DNA of 64,000 bases from Rugamonas rivuli (GCF_009380165.1 NZ_WHUF01000002.1:930001-994000); one strand, 5' to 3'; positions 8,278 to 17,540 are shown, counted from the first letter of the stretch. The notes: generated by a model from the sequence alone, not told the origin. Made by a program: numbers and translations.

Positions 8278-9993
8278 ATGACTATTACAAAGCGCTTGAT
8301 CTTGACTCTGTCATTGGCGTTACTTGCGCTGATATTCGTCGGCATCACCGGCCTGACCCAACTCTCCCGAGCGCAGCAGCGCCTCGATGTCGTGCAAACC
8401 CGTTTAATCCCCAGCATCGCAGGCCTGAACATGGCCAAGGGCTACCTGGCCGACAGCCGCCTGGCCGGCTACCGCCTGTCGGTGTTCTCCAACCTGGCCG
8501 ACAAGACGGCGCTGGACAAAGCCTACAACGACGCCCACGCCAAGTTCGACGAGGTGATCGCGACCTACGAAAAAGAACACATCTTCGACGACACCGACCG
8601 CAAGATGCTGGAAGCGGACAAGGCCAACATGGCCGCCTACCGTCAGGCGCTGGTGCCGTTCCTGGCCGGCGCCCACGCCGGCGACATGGATGCGGTGCGC
8701 GCCACGCTGTTGGCCGGCACGCCGCTGGCGCTGTCCGCCGGCGCGGTCAAGAAAGGCTTCGACGACCATATCGCCTACAACAATAAGCTGATCAGCGACG
8801 TGCGCGAAGAGAGCGACGCCGCCTACAAATTCGCCTTCCGCCTGATGGTGAGCGTGGTGGTGCTCGGCCTGCTGGTGACTGGTGCGCTGGCCTGGCAGCT
8901 GTACGTCATCATCAAGGGCAGCCTGGCGTCGATACGCGGCACGCTGGAAGACGTCAGCCAGTCGCTGGACCTGACGCACCAGATCAAGATCGAACGCATG
9001 GACGAAATCGGCCACACGGCCGTGGCCTTCAACAAGCTGCTGGAGCAGATCGCCGGCGTGATCGACACCGTGCGCGCATCGACGCTGGCCGTCGGCACCG
9101 CCTCGCAGGAAATCGCCGGCGGTACCGGCGACCTGTCGCAGCGCACCTCGTCGCAAGCGGCGGCGCTGGAGCAGACCGCCGCCAGCATGGAGCAGCTGAC
9201 TTCCACCGTCGGCCAGAACGCCGACAACGCACGCCAGGCCAACCAGCTGGCGCGTTCGGCGTCGGACGTGGCGGCGCAGGGCGGCACCGTGGTGGAGCAG
9301 GTGGTTGTCACCATGGGCTCGATCAACGAATCGTCGCGCAAGATTGTCGACATCATTTCGGTCATCGACGGCATCGCCTTCCAGACCAACATCCTGGCGC
9401 TGAATGCCGCGGTGGAAGCGGCGCGTGCGGGTGAGCAGGGCCGTGGCTTCGCGGTGGTGGCGACCGAGGTGCGCAACCTGGCGCAACGCTCGGCGGCTGC
9501 GGCCAAGGAGATCAAGGCGCTGATCGATGATTCGGTGGAGAAGGTCGGTTCCGGCACCAAGCTGGTGGAGCAGGCCGGTACGACGATGCAGGAAGTCGTC
9601 GCCAGCATCAAGCAGGTGACCGACATCGTCGGCGAGATCAGCGCGGCCACGCAGGAGCAGAACGACGGCATCGCCCAGGTGCATCAGGCGGTGACGCAGA
9701 TGGACGAGACCACGCAGCAGAACTCCGCGCTGGTGGAGCAGACCGCCGCCGCCGCGCAGACCTTGCGCGATCAGGCGGACAAGCTGGAGCAAGTGGTCAG
9801 CGCGTTCAAGATCAATGCGTCGCATGTGGCGCATAAGGCGCCGGCACGCCCGGCAGCGCGCGCGGTTGTCGCCGTCGCCGCGGCGCCGAAGACGCCGCGT
9901 CCCAAGGTGGCCGCCAAAGCTGCCCCCGCCGCCGCGCCGAAGAAACTGAAGACCAGCGCCGGCGACAGCAGCGGCGAGTGGGAAGAGTTTTAA
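8278..9993 (+). CDS. methyl-accepting chemotaxis protein with C-terminal WEEF peptide
   Basis: A 571-residue class I chemoreceptor. The first transmembrane helix is at about residues 8-30. A four-helix-bundle periplasmic domain (about 31-185) and the second helix (about 186-208, FRLMVSVVVLGLLVTGALAW) follow. Then come a HAMP domain and a long signalling coiled coil whose tip reads GIAFQTNILALNAAVEAARA. The tail is an Ala/Pro/Lys-rich linker ending GEWEEF, close to the xWxxF pentapeptide that tethers CheR/CheB in other bacteria. ATG 8278 is preferred, with GGAAAA upstream. An in-frame ATG at 8263 is possible. It is monocistronic and converges on a TBDR with a 4-nt stop overlap. The ligand is unknown. 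Confidence 0.93.
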   Translation: MTITKRLILTLSLALLALIFVGITGLTQLSRAQQRLDVVQTRLIPSIAGLNMAKGYLADSRLAGYRLSVFSNLADKTALDKAYNDAHAKFDEVIATYEKEHIFDDTDRKMLEADKANMAAYRQALVPFLAGAHAGDMDAVRATLLAGTPLALSAGAVKKGFDDHIAYNNKLISDVREESDAAYKFAFRLMVSVVVLGLLVTGALAWQLYVIIKGSLASIRGTLEDVSQSLDLTHQIKIERMDEIGHTAVAFNKLLEQIAGVIDTVRASTLAVGTASQEIAGGTGDLSQRTSSQAAALEQTAASMEQLTSTVGQNADNARQANQLARSASDVAAQGGTVVEQVVVTMGSINESSRKIVDIISVIDGIAFQTNILALNAAVEAARAGEQGRGFAVVATEVRNLAQRSAAAAKEIKALIDDSVEKVGSGTKLVEQAGTTMQEVVASIKQVTDIVGEISAATQEQNDGIAQVHQAVTQMDETTQQNSALVEQTAAAAQTLRDQADKLEQVVSAFKINASHVAHKAPARPAARAVVAVAAAPKTPRPKVAAKAAPAAAPKKLKTSAGDSSGEWEEF

Positions 9994-12062
9994 AAGTTCT
10001 TGATCAGCGTCGCCCGTAGCGAACGCGATTCGATGGGGTGGAAGTGGATGTCGTTGACCGGCTCCGCTTCCCCTCTCAGTTGCGACGGGTAGTAATAGTC
10101 GATCGCCGAATCCTGGCGATTGGTCAGGTTGAAGGCTTCCAGTTCCAGCGTCAATCCCTTCCTGATTTTCCATCCCAGTCGTCCATTCAGCATCAGGCTT
10201 TGCTTCGAGCGCACGCTGTTGTTCTCGATGAGCGGGCGCGGGCCGAAGTAGCGCAGCTTCAGCGAGCCTGAATACGGCCCACCGTCGTCCACCGTCAGCG
10301 CCAGCTGGCCCGTGCCTTCGATGGCGCCGGGGATGTAATTGCCTTCGGACGCATCGTCGCGAGAACGGGCGCGCGCATAGGCCAGGTCCAGGTCGACCGA
10401 CAACCACTTCAAAGGCTTGTAGTAGTTGGAGAACTCCACGCCATAGCGGCGGCTGGGCCGTCCCGCCTCGGTGGTGCCGGCATCTCCGGCGAAGCTCAGC
10501 TCCGAATCGAAATCCAGCCGGTACAGCGACAGCGACGACTGCAAGCCAGGCAGCCAGCTGCTGCGCGCCCCCAGCTCCATGCCGCGTGACCGCACCAGCG
10601 GCGACACCTTGCCGGCCGCCTCGCCGGTCTTGGGATCGATCCGGATGGTGGCGCCACGTGCGTCGTTGCTGTGGAAGCCGTTGCCGATGTTGGCGTACAG
10701 TTCCGCCGTCTGCCACGGGCCGTAGATCACGCTCAGGCTGGGGCTCGCCAGATGGTCGCTGGCCTTGCCCGAATTGGCGGCCAGGCTGCTGCGCACGTCG
10801 AAGCGGTAGCTGTCCACGCGTACGCCCGCCACCGTGCGCAAGGCGGCGTTCCAGCGCGTGTTGTTCTCGACGTAGAGCGCGGCGCTGGATTCGACGATGT
10901 GGTCCTGACGTGTGACCGACAGCGGCTTGCGCGCCTGCGTGTTCAACAGACCGTTAAAGATATTATCGTTTTGCAGCTGGACGCCGATGGTGGTGGCGCT
11001 GTTGTCGCCGTCCGTGTGCTGGTGCCAGCTGTGGCTTGCATTCAGGCCGGTGGTGACGCGCTTGTCCGGCTGTGCGAACTGGTCGCCGTGCAGCGGGTCG
11101 TCCATGAAGTAGGTGAAGTTGGAATACAGGTCCAGCTGGTTGGCGATCAGGTAGGCGTTGACCTTGGACGCGCTGTCGTCGCTGGTGCGGCGCCATGCGC
11201 CGGAAAGGCTGTAGCGGTGGGCCTTGCCGCCGTCGGTATTGTCGATGGCGTCGTTGCGGCCGATGCTGCCGTCCTGCACGGCGCGCAGCGGAATCTGGTC
11301 GGTCGAGTTCCAGTCGGCGCGGTAGGCCATCAGGCTGACGTTGTAGCCGTTGTTGGCATAGCCTTCGCTGTAGCGCAGCACCGCGTTCAATTTTTGATAA
11401 TCGTCGGGACGCGTGTACGAGCCGTCGTTGTGCAGCGCTTCAATCGCGTACAGCAGGGTGCCGTTGCCCGCGTCCAGCGAATCGGCCAGCAGCGCGCGGC
11501 CGTAGCCGTGCTGGCCGGCGGACGCGGTGGCTGTGCCGCGCAGCAGCCGGTTGGCGTACACCACCGACGCCGTGCCGGCCGAAGCGAAGTCGCCTTCCTC
11601 GGCGGAGTAGGGGCCTTTCTTGTAATCGAGCCGCACCGCCAGTTCCGGGATCAGGAAATTCAGGTCGGTCCACCCCTGGCCGTGTGCGTGGCTGCGCTGG
11701 TTGACGGGCATGTCGTCGACGGTGGTGCGCAGGTCGGTGCCATGATCGAGATTGAAGCCGCGCAGGTAGAACTGGTTGGCCTTGCCCTCGCCGCTGTGCT
11801 GACTGACGATCAGGCCTGGTACGGCTTCGAGGATTTCGCCGGGACGGTAGACGGTGCGCGCCGCCAGCTCCTGCTGCGTGATGCTGCCGGCGCTGGCCGC
11901 ATCGGCCACGCCCAGCTGGCTGGTGCGCGAGCCGTCGACGAAGACTCTTTGCAGGATCTGGTCGTCGGCCTGCGCCGAGCCTAGCGCGAACAGCAGCAGA
12001 TATTTAACGGGTGGTTTGATCGATGCTGCCTTGATCGAAGATGAGAGTCTGGACGGGGCCAT
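9990..12062 (-). CDS. TonB-dependent receptor of the M1 peptidase/DUF6702 operon
   Basis: A 690-residue receptor. The leader is unusual: a basic N-terminal extension precedes the hydrophobic stretch YLLLFALGSAQA, and the start at ATG 12062 overlaps the upstream DUF6702 gene by 59 nt. The plug domain shows YRPGEILEAVPGLIVSQHSG, QFYLRGFNLDHGTD and DYKKGPYSAEEGDFASAGTA. The beta-barrel ends LRATLIKNF with the expected terminal Phe. It is the last gene of a three-gene minus-strand operon behind an M1 metallopeptidase and a DUF6702 protein. The context suggests import of a peptide, or of a ligand released by peptidase action. The true start is uncertain because no ATG lies close to the hydrophobic core. 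Confidence 0.9.
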   Translation of the reverse strand: MAPSRLSSSIKAASIKPPVKYLLLFALGSAQADDQILQRVFVDGSRTSQLGVADAASAGSITQQELAARTVYRPGEILEAVPGLIVSQHSGEGKANQFYLRGFNLDHGTDLRTTVDDMPVNQRSHAHGQGWTDLNFLIPELAVRLDYKKGPYSAEEGDFASAGTASVVYANRLLRGTATASAGQHGYGRALLADSLDAGNGTLLYAIEALHNDGSYTRPDDYQKLNAVLRYSEGYANNGYNVSLMAYRADWNSTDQIPLRAVQDGSIGRNDAIDNTDGGKAHRYSLSGAWRRTSDDSASKVNAYLIANQLDLYSNFTYFMDDPLHGDQFAQPDKRVTTGLNASHSWHQHTDGDNSATTIGVQLQNDNIFNGLLNTQARKPLSVTRQDHIVESSAALYVENNTRWNAALRTVAGVRVDSYRFDVRSSLAANSGKASDHLASPSLSVIYGPWQTAELYANIGNGFHSNDARGATIRIDPKTGEAAGKVSPLVRSRGMELGARSSWLPGLQSSLSLYRLDFDSELSFAGDAGTTEAGRPSRRYGVEFSNYYKPLKWLSVDLDLAYARARSRDDASEGNYIPGAIEGTGQLALTVDDGGPYSGSLKLRYFGPRPLIENNSVRSKQSLMLNGRLGWKIRKGLTLELEAFNLTNRQDSAIDYYYPSQLRGEAEPVNDIHFHPIESRSLRATLIKNF

Positions 12063-12498
12063 CGGTTTGCAGATTGACTGTGTTCTTTTGAGATGGCAGG
12101 AAGTCTATCAGCAGCGCGTTGTGTATGCGAGTCGCGGGCGCCAGTTTCAGGCCCTCGATCTCCTGGAAGATGACGATGCTGTCGGCATCTGCCTTCACGC
12201 CCACCCAGTTCAGCGGCAGGCGTTTGTGGTCCGGGCCTTCGAGGTAGAACTGCTTTTCCACGTAGCGGCGCAGCGGTGCTTCGCTGTCAGCCTGGCCCAG
12301 GTCGAGATTGCGGCCGTAGAGATTTGCCAGCAGCGTGGCGACATCGTGCGCGGTGTAGGTGTGCACGATCTCGGTATTGCCGGTGCGGTCGTTGTAGCTG
12401 ATGTCGGCTATGCCCATGTGAAAATTATGTGCGTGAGCCGCCGTGCCGGCAAACGCCAGCACGGAAGCTACGATCAAGCGTAAAGCGCGCGACATCAT
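12004..12498 (-). CDS. DUF6702-like secreted protein
   Basis: A 164-residue protein with a signal peptide (about 1-24, ending GTAAHA). The mature part starts HNFHMGIADISYNDRTGN, matching my memory of DUF6702 proteins, which open with a short His motif and a beta-strand and then a VxHTYTAHD-like block (here IVHTYTAHDVATLL). Function is unknown for the family. The ATG overlaps the M1 peptidase stop by 4 nt, and its own 3' end overlaps the receptor gene by 59 nt, so the three products are likely made in fixed proportion. The N-terminal HNFH could bind a metal. Confidence 0.75.
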   Translation of the reverse strand: MMSRALRLIVASVLAFAGTAAHAHNFHMGIADISYNDRTGNTEIVHTYTAHDVATLLANLYGRNLDLGQADSEAPLRRYVEKQFYLEGPDHKRLPLNWVGVKADADSIVIFQEIEGLKLAPATRIHNALLIDFLPSQKNTVNLQTDGPVQTLIFDQGSIDQTTR

Positions 12499-14864
12499 TC
12501 CGACGACGAGTCCTTCGACGACTTGTCGCCCTTGCCCTTGAGCGGGGTATTGTAGTCGCGCATCAGGTTGTTGCGGTCACGCTCGGTCTTGAACAGCTCC
12601 ATGCGCGACTGCGTCACCTTGCGCGGCCAGGCGTTGTTGCTGGTGTCGATGTCGGCGGTTTCCCAGTATGGATCCTGGGTCAGGCTCACCATCGGCTCGT
12701 CGGTGACGATCAACTTGGTGATCTTCTTCGGCGAGTAGCGCCATACTTCGGCCGGAATGCGCTCGATGTACTTCTTGCCGCTCTTGAGTTCCACTTCCAG
12801 GATCAACGGCATCACCATGCCGCCCAGGTTGGAGAAGTCCACCAGGTACAGGTGCTTGCCCTGGGCCAGCAGCTTCTTCTCCCACGGCTCCAGCTTCTCG
12901 ATGGCTTCGGCGTAGGTGTTGCGGTCCTTGTTGGTGACGGTGAACTCGTCATGCTCGTTGTAGAAGTCCTTCAGCTCCGGATGCTCGCTCAGGCGCTTGG
13001 GCAGTGCCTTGTTGCGCTGCTCGGAAATCGAAATCGGCTCCGCATCCTTCTGCGCTTTTTTCCAGGCCTTTTCCTTTTCAGGATCCTTGGTGCTCACGCC
13101 GTATTCGCTGATGCCGTCGATGCTGATGTCCACCGCGTCGGTGGTGTAGAACCAGCCGCGCCAGAACCAGTCAAGGTCGGTGCCGGACGCGTCTTCCATG
13201 GTGCGGAAGAAGTCGGCCGGGGTGGGGCGCTTGAACTTCCAGCGGCGCGCGTATTCCTTGAACGCGTAGTCGAACAGGTCGCGGCCCAGGATGGTCTCGC
13301 GCAGGATGTTCAAGCCGGTGGCCGGCTTGGCGTAGGCGTTGTTCCCGAACTGGAGCAGCGACTCCGAGTTGGTCATGATGGGCACCTGGTTCTGGCTGCG
13401 CATGTAGTCGACGATGTTGCGCGGCTCGCCGCGGCGCGACGGGTAGTTGTCTTCCCACGCCTGCTCGGCCAGGTACTGCACGAAGGTGTTCAGACCTTCA
13501 TCCATCCAGGTCCACTGGCGTTCGTCCGAGTTGATGATCATCGGGTAGTAGTTGTGGCCCACCTCGTGGATGATGACGCCGATCAGGCCATACTTGGTCT
13601 GCTGCGACCAGGTGAGGGCACCGGTCTTCTTGTCCTTGGCCGGGCGCGGGCCGTTGAAGGAGATCATCGGATACTCCATGCCGCCGACCGGGCCGTTGAC
13701 CGAGATCGCGGTTGGATACGGATAGTCGAAGCTGTACTTGTTGTACTGGTCGATGGTGTGGATGATGGCCTGGGTGCTGTACTTGCCCCACAGCGGATTG
13801 CCTTCCTTCGGATAGTAGGACATCGCCATCACGTTGGTGGAATCCTTCTTGAAGCCTTGCGCATCCCAGATGAATTTGCGGCTGGAGGCCCAGGCGAAGT
13901 CGCGCACATTGGCGGCCTTGAAGTGCCAGGTCTTGGACGCGGTGCTGACGGATTTCTCGGCCTTCTCGGCTTCTTCCTGCGTCACGATGACGACCGGCGC
14001 GGTCGCGGTGCGCGCCTTGGCCAGGCGGTCGCGCTGCGTTGCGGTCAGCACGTCGTTGGGGTTTTGCAGTTCGCCGGTGGAGGCCACCACGTGGTCGGCG
14101 GGGACGGTCAGCTGCACATCGTAGTCGCCGAATTCCAGTGTGAACTCGCCGGAGCCCAGGAACTGCTTGTGCTGCCAGCCCATCACGTCGTAGTAGGCCG
14201 CCATGCGCGGATACCACTGGGCGATTTCGAACAGGTCGTTCTTGTCGTCTTCGAAGTGCTCGTAGCCGGCGCGGCCGCCCAGCACCTGCTGTTCGTTGAT
14301 GTTGTAGGACCAGTCGATATTGAAGGCGAAGCTCTGGCCCGGCTGCAGCGGCGTGGGCAGGTCGATGCGCATCATGGTGCGGTTGATGGTGTACTTCAGC
14401 GGCTGGCCGCCGGCCGACACGGTCTTGATCTTGTAGCCGCCGTCGAACTCGCGGCCGGCCAGGATGCTGCGCATGCCTTCGAACTTGTAGCCGTCTTCCG
14501 GCGTGCGCGGCTTGGCCCATGCTTCGCGCGAAGGCTGCGTTAGCATCATGCGGGCGTCGGAATCTTTTTTGTAGATGTTCTGGTCGAGCTGCACCCACAG
14601 GTAGCTCAGCGTGTCGGGCGAGTTGTTGTGGTAGTTGATTTGCTCGCTGCCGGTGATGGCGCGCTTGGCTTCATCGAGCGTGGCGCGGATCGTGTAGTCG
14701 GCGCGCTGCTGCCAGTAGGCGGCGCCGGGCGCCCCGGAGGCGGTGCGGTAGGAGTTGGCGCTGGGGAGAACCTCATCCAGCTGGCGGAACTTGTCGTCGA
14801 AAGGCTCCGCTGCAAACGCGGATACGGTGAAGCAAAGAGCCACAAAGCTGAATGTCTTGCGCAT
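12495..14864 (-). CDS. exported M1-family zinc metallopeptidase
   Basis: A 789-residue protein with a clear signal peptide (MRKTFSFVALCFTVSAFAAE). The gluzincin signature HEVGHNYYP is followed 18 residues later by the zinc ligand Glu in WMDEGLNTF. The substrate motif GAMEN of aminopeptidase N is replaced by GGMEYPMI. Residues about 30-290 form the N-terminal beta-saddle, and the C-terminal third is mixed and Lys-rich, ending KGDKSSKDSSSE. It should act in the periplasm or at the outer surface, trimming peptides. It is the first gene of an operon with the DUF6702 protein and a TBDR. Related clusters occur in other Proteobacteria, as far as I recall. Confidence 0.92.
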   Translation of the reverse strand: MRKTFSFVALCFTVSAFAAEPFDDKFRQLDEVLPSANSYRTASGAPGAAYWQQRADYTIRATLDEAKRAITGSEQINYHNNSPDTLSYLWVQLDQNIYKKDSDARMMLTQPSREAWAKPRTPEDGYKFEGMRSILAGREFDGGYKIKTVSAGGQPLKYTINRTMMRIDLPTPLQPGQSFAFNIDWSYNINEQQVLGGRAGYEHFEDDKNDLFEIAQWYPRMAAYYDVMGWQHKQFLGSGEFTLEFGDYDVQLTVPADHVVASTGELQNPNDVLTATQRDRLAKARTATAPVVIVTQEEAEKAEKSVSTASKTWHFKAANVRDFAWASSRKFIWDAQGFKKDSTNVMAMSYYPKEGNPLWGKYSTQAIIHTIDQYNKYSFDYPYPTAISVNGPVGGMEYPMISFNGPRPAKDKKTGALTWSQQTKYGLIGVIIHEVGHNYYPMIINSDERQWTWMDEGLNTFVQYLAEQAWEDNYPSRRGEPRNIVDYMRSQNQVPIMTNSESLLQFGNNAYAKPATGLNILRETILGRDLFDYAFKEYARRWKFKRPTPADFFRTMEDASGTDLDWFWRGWFYTTDAVDISIDGISEYGVSTKDPEKEKAWKKAQKDAEPISISEQRNKALPKRLSEHPELKDFYNEHDEFTVTNKDRNTYAEAIEKLEPWEKKLLAQGKHLYLVDFSNLGGMVMPLILEVELKSGKKYIERIPAEVWRYSPKKITKLIVTDEPMVSLTQDPYWETADIDTSNNAWPRKVTQSRMELFKTERDRNNLMRDYNTPLKGKGDKSSKDSSSE

Positions 14865-14977
14865 AGTTTGTATTCCTGGTGTATGCCCGAATAAAAGAAG
14901 CTAGTGTATAGCAACTTTTCAAAGAATTACCGGGGGATACAATAAAATACAAACTAAGTGGCAGTTTTCATTTTTGT

Positions 14978-16501
14978 TTAGTTGGTTTTCCTCTGTTGGT
15001 CCTGGAAGGCGTGGTGGGCGTCGTCGGTGGCGGTGATCGCGGCCGATGGAACGTCCAGCCGCATCAGGCGGGAACCCTTGCCGCTGCTGGCGCGCGGCCA
15101 TTCGGGCAGGCCGGCGCCGTTGGGGTTTCCGGTCTTGATAAAGTTGGCGAAGTAGGTCTGCATCTGTACCGACAGCGCGTGGTCGTCGGCGCTCCATGCA
15201 TAGACTTTATTCGTATCGAGATTGCCCAGCGCGTATTCGATTTCGACCGAATGGCCGGCGCCTTCCTGGCCGGGGCGCGGATGCGCGTAGTAGTAGCGGT
15301 AGACCGGCTGGCCACTGGTGCGCGCGTGCGTGTCCAGCCACTTCCAGGTGCCGTGGGCGATGAACAGATCGCCGGCCAGGTCGTTCGCGGCTTGTTTAGT
15401 ATCGCCGCTGTAGGCCAGCAGTGCGGCGTCGGCGCGCGCGCCGTACATCTCGCGCAGCACCTTGCTGAAGTTCTCAGGCGTCGGCGGGTTGTCGCGCAGG
15501 ACGTTGGAGTAGTGGCCTTCCTGCGAATTCCAGCCCGCCAGCAGCGGCACCTTGGCCTGCTGGCCGGCGGTGTAGATGGCGAGCGGGCTGCGGGGCAGCA
15601 CGTAGCCGTCCTGGATCGCGGTGAGCCATGGCGCGTCCGGGCGTTTGAGTGTGTCGAGCAGCTGCTGCGCGGGCATGGCGCGCAGCGCGGCCAGCGTCGG
15701 AGCGCCGATTGCATTGGCGAAGGCGGCGCCGTTCTTTTCCGCGAGCGCCAGCGGCAGCGGGGCGTTGTGGCCGAGCAGTGAGCCGCTTTCGCCGATGGCG
15801 CCGGCGATCAGGCCTTTGGATAGAGGCGTCATCATCTGCGCGCTGACCGACCATGAGCCGGCCGACTCGCCGGCGATGGTGACGCGCTTTGGGTCGCCGC
15901 CGAAGGCCGCGATATTTTTCCGCACCCATTGCAGCGCCGCCGCCTGGTCCATCAGGCCGTAGTTGCCGGAGGCCTTGTGCGGCGACTCGGCGCTCAGTTC
16001 GGGGTGGGCCAGGAAGCCGAAGATATTCAGGCGGTAGTTGACGGTCAGCGTGACGATGCCTTTGGCGGCCATGCTGGCGCCGTCGTAGCGCGGCTCGGAA
16101 CCGTCGCCCGCCGCAAAGCCGCCGCCGTAGAAGTAGACCAGCACCGGCAGCTTGTCCTTTGCCGATTTGGCGGGCGTCCAGACGTTGAGGTACAGGCAGT
16201 CTTCGCTGACGCCGTCGGAGCGGAACACCATGTCGTCGAACAGCGGCAGCTGCATGGCGCGCGGGCCGAAGCGATCGGCCTTGCGCACGCCGCGCCACTT
16301 CTGCGCCGGCTGCGGCGCCTTCCAGCGCAGATCGCCGACGGGCGGCGCCGCGAATGGAATCCCTTTGTACGATTTGATGCCGGAAGCCTCCAATGTACCC
16401 TCGACCACGCCGGCGGCGGTCACGGCGCGTGGCGATGAGGCCGCCAGGGCCGAGGAAGCGAAAACGCCGGAAGCGATCAGCATCAAACCAAATTTGTTCA
16501 T
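14978..16501 (-). CDS. secreted type B carboxylesterase
   Basis: A 507-residue alpha/beta hydrolase of the carboxylesterase/lipase type B family. I chose ATG 16501 because it gives a clean signal peptide (MNKFGLMLIASGVFASSALA). An upstream start would place 26 polar residues in front of it. The family block SEDCLYLNVW and the oxyanion loop FYGGGF are present. The nucleophile elbow is GESAGS (Ser about residue 213), and the catalytic His is in GAGHSVEIEY. It should hydrolyse carboxylic esters in the periplasm or outside. It stands alone and is divergent from the two-gene low-G+C island. The natural substrate cannot be deduced. Confidence 0.92.
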   Translation of the reverse strand: MNKFGLMLIASGVFASSALAASSPRAVTAAGVVEGTLEASGIKSYKGIPFAAPPVGDLRWKAPQPAQKWRGVRKADRFGPRAMQLPLFDDMVFRSDGVSEDCLYLNVWTPAKSAKDKLPVLVYFYGGGFAAGDGSEPRYDGASMAAKGIVTLTVNYRLNIFGFLAHPELSAESPHKASGNYGLMDQAAALQWVRKNIAAFGGDPKRVTIAGESAGSWSVSAQMMTPLSKGLIAGAIGESGSLLGHNAPLPLALAEKNGAAFANAIGAPTLAALRAMPAQQLLDTLKRPDAPWLTAIQDGYVLPRSPLAIYTAGQQAKVPLLAGWNSQEGHYSNVLRDNPPTPENFSKVLREMYGARADAALLAYSGDTKQAANDLAGDLFIAHGTWKWLDTHARTSGQPVYRYYYAHPRPGQEGAGHSVEIEYALGNLDTNKVYAWSADDHALSVQMQTYFANFIKTGNPNGAGLPEWPRASSGKGSRLMRLDVPSAAITATDDAHHAFQDQQRKTN

Positions 16502-16638
16502 ATCGTTTACCAAAGAAATAGCCGTGGCGTCACTATAGCTGGAATGCTTTCCAGTGGCGATAGAAACGATACGCGTCAATCGGACGTGGGGAACTTGAGA
16601 GTAAACTTCACGACGACCTATCCATCCTGTTCACGATC

Positions 16639-16863
16639 ATGGCAGCCCAACTCATCCCAAGAAGCGCGAGCATCCAAGAGCCGTTATCAGAGCTTGACCG
16701 GAAATTATTGGCGCGACAAGCCAAGCTCATCAAGGCACTAAAACTTCGGCGGTCGTACCAGCCGCCTGAGCCACCGTTATCCCGAGAAGAAGTACAGCAA
16801 ATTGGCCGGCGCATCGGCATCTGGACCGCCACCGGAAAACTAACGGCGTCCTATAAAAAATGA
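16639..16863 (+). CDS. small basic protein, possible antitoxin partner of the next gene
   Basis: A 74-residue protein with no recognised domain. The first half is a Lys/Arg/Leu-rich amphipathic helix (ELDRKLLARQAKLIKALKL). A Pro-rich hinge (YQPPEPPLSREE) follows, then a helix and a polar end (GIWTATGKLTASYKK). The TGA stop overlaps the next ATG by 4 nt (16860-16863), the usual arrangement of toxin-antitoxin pairs. Base composition is visibly lower in G+C than both flanks. No strong ribosome site precedes ATG 16639. No in-frame ATG or GTG lies closer to the promoter region. The antitoxin role is inference from size, order and overlap. Confidence 0.6.
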   Translation: MAAQLIPRSASIQEPLSELDRKLLARQAKLIKALKLRRSYQPPEPPLSREEVQQIGRRIGIWTATGKLTASYKK

Positions 16864-17540
16864 TGCGCGACATTGCAGGTCCGGCAGTCGTTGCCTATCA
16901 CGGCTGCGATCTCAGCGTGGCCACGGACGTTGTTTCCGGGAGCATTCCTCATTTATTGCCGAGTAAAAATCCGTACGACTGGCTGGGTGACGGCATCTAT
17001 TTTTTTGAAGACGATCCGGTGCGGGCACAGAAGTTTGCGGAAACTGCGGCGGAGATGCCTGCTTTGCGTTTGACGGCTAAGCCGATCCTGCGTCCTTATG
17101 CGGTCGGTGCCGTTATACGGCTTGGTCACTGCCTGGATCTCTCCAAGCAAAACGGCATCGATGAATTCAGATTGGCCTACGAAACCTTGGTGCAAAGTAT
17201 GGGCGAGGAACAGGAGCTTCCGACCAATAGAGCAGCCAGTCAGGAAGACAAAGAGGGCATACTGCATCATTTGGACCGGGCGATAATTAACTTTATCCAC
17301 GGCCAGCGGCTCAGTCTCGGACAACAGGCATATGACACTGTCCGTGGATTTTTCTGGCAAGGGGCGCCTGTTTGCCCGACGTCGGCTATTGGTCGACTTT
17401 CACATGTGCAAATCGCAGTAAGAAACACCGCTTGCGTTCTCGGCTACTTCCATCCCCAGTCGCCAACGGCTGACCGTTTTCAGGGCTTGGAGCGAATCCC
17501 GCCTCCTCCTTATCGAAAGAAAATACGTTCCGCTAAATAG
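16860..17540 (+). CDS. ADP-ribosyltransferase/PARP-like fold protein, possible toxin
   Basis: A 226-residue protein. The block VAYHGCDLSVATDVVSG near residues 11-27 is followed by the motif SKNPYDWLGDGIYFFEDD (about 36-53). This order resembles the His and Tyr strands of DUF3990- and PARP-like ADP-ribosyltransferases. The third catalytic residue, usually Glu, cannot be fixed by eye. The C-terminus is basic (YRKKIRSAK). There is no signal peptide, so it should act in the cytoplasm. It is coupled to the 74-residue gene by an ATGA overlap, and the pair is of lower G+C than the surroundings, suggesting transfer. Role as toxin or defence effector is inference. Confidence 0.65.
   Translation: MMRDIAGPAVVAYHGCDLSVATDVVSGSIPHLLPSKNPYDWLGDGIYFFEDDPVRAQKFAETAAEMPALRLTAKPILRPYAVGAVIRLGHCLDLSKQNGIDEFRLAYETLVQSMGEEQELPTNRAASQEDKEGILHHLDRAIINFIHGQRLSLGQQAYDTVRGFFWQGAPVCPTSAIGRLSHVQIAVRNTACVLGYFHPQSPTADRFQGLERIPPPPYRKKIRSAK

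Noticed and set aside
8404..10716. 770-codon minus-strand frame across the chemoreceptor and part of the second TonB receptor
   Set aside because: It crosses two genes whose products are clearly recognisable in the other frames, and it has no motif of its own.
16544..16741. 65-codon frame just before the putative toxin pair
   Set aside because: It overlaps the better-placed 74-residue frame, is Ser-rich and lacks a ribosome site. The ATGA coupling belongs to the other frame.
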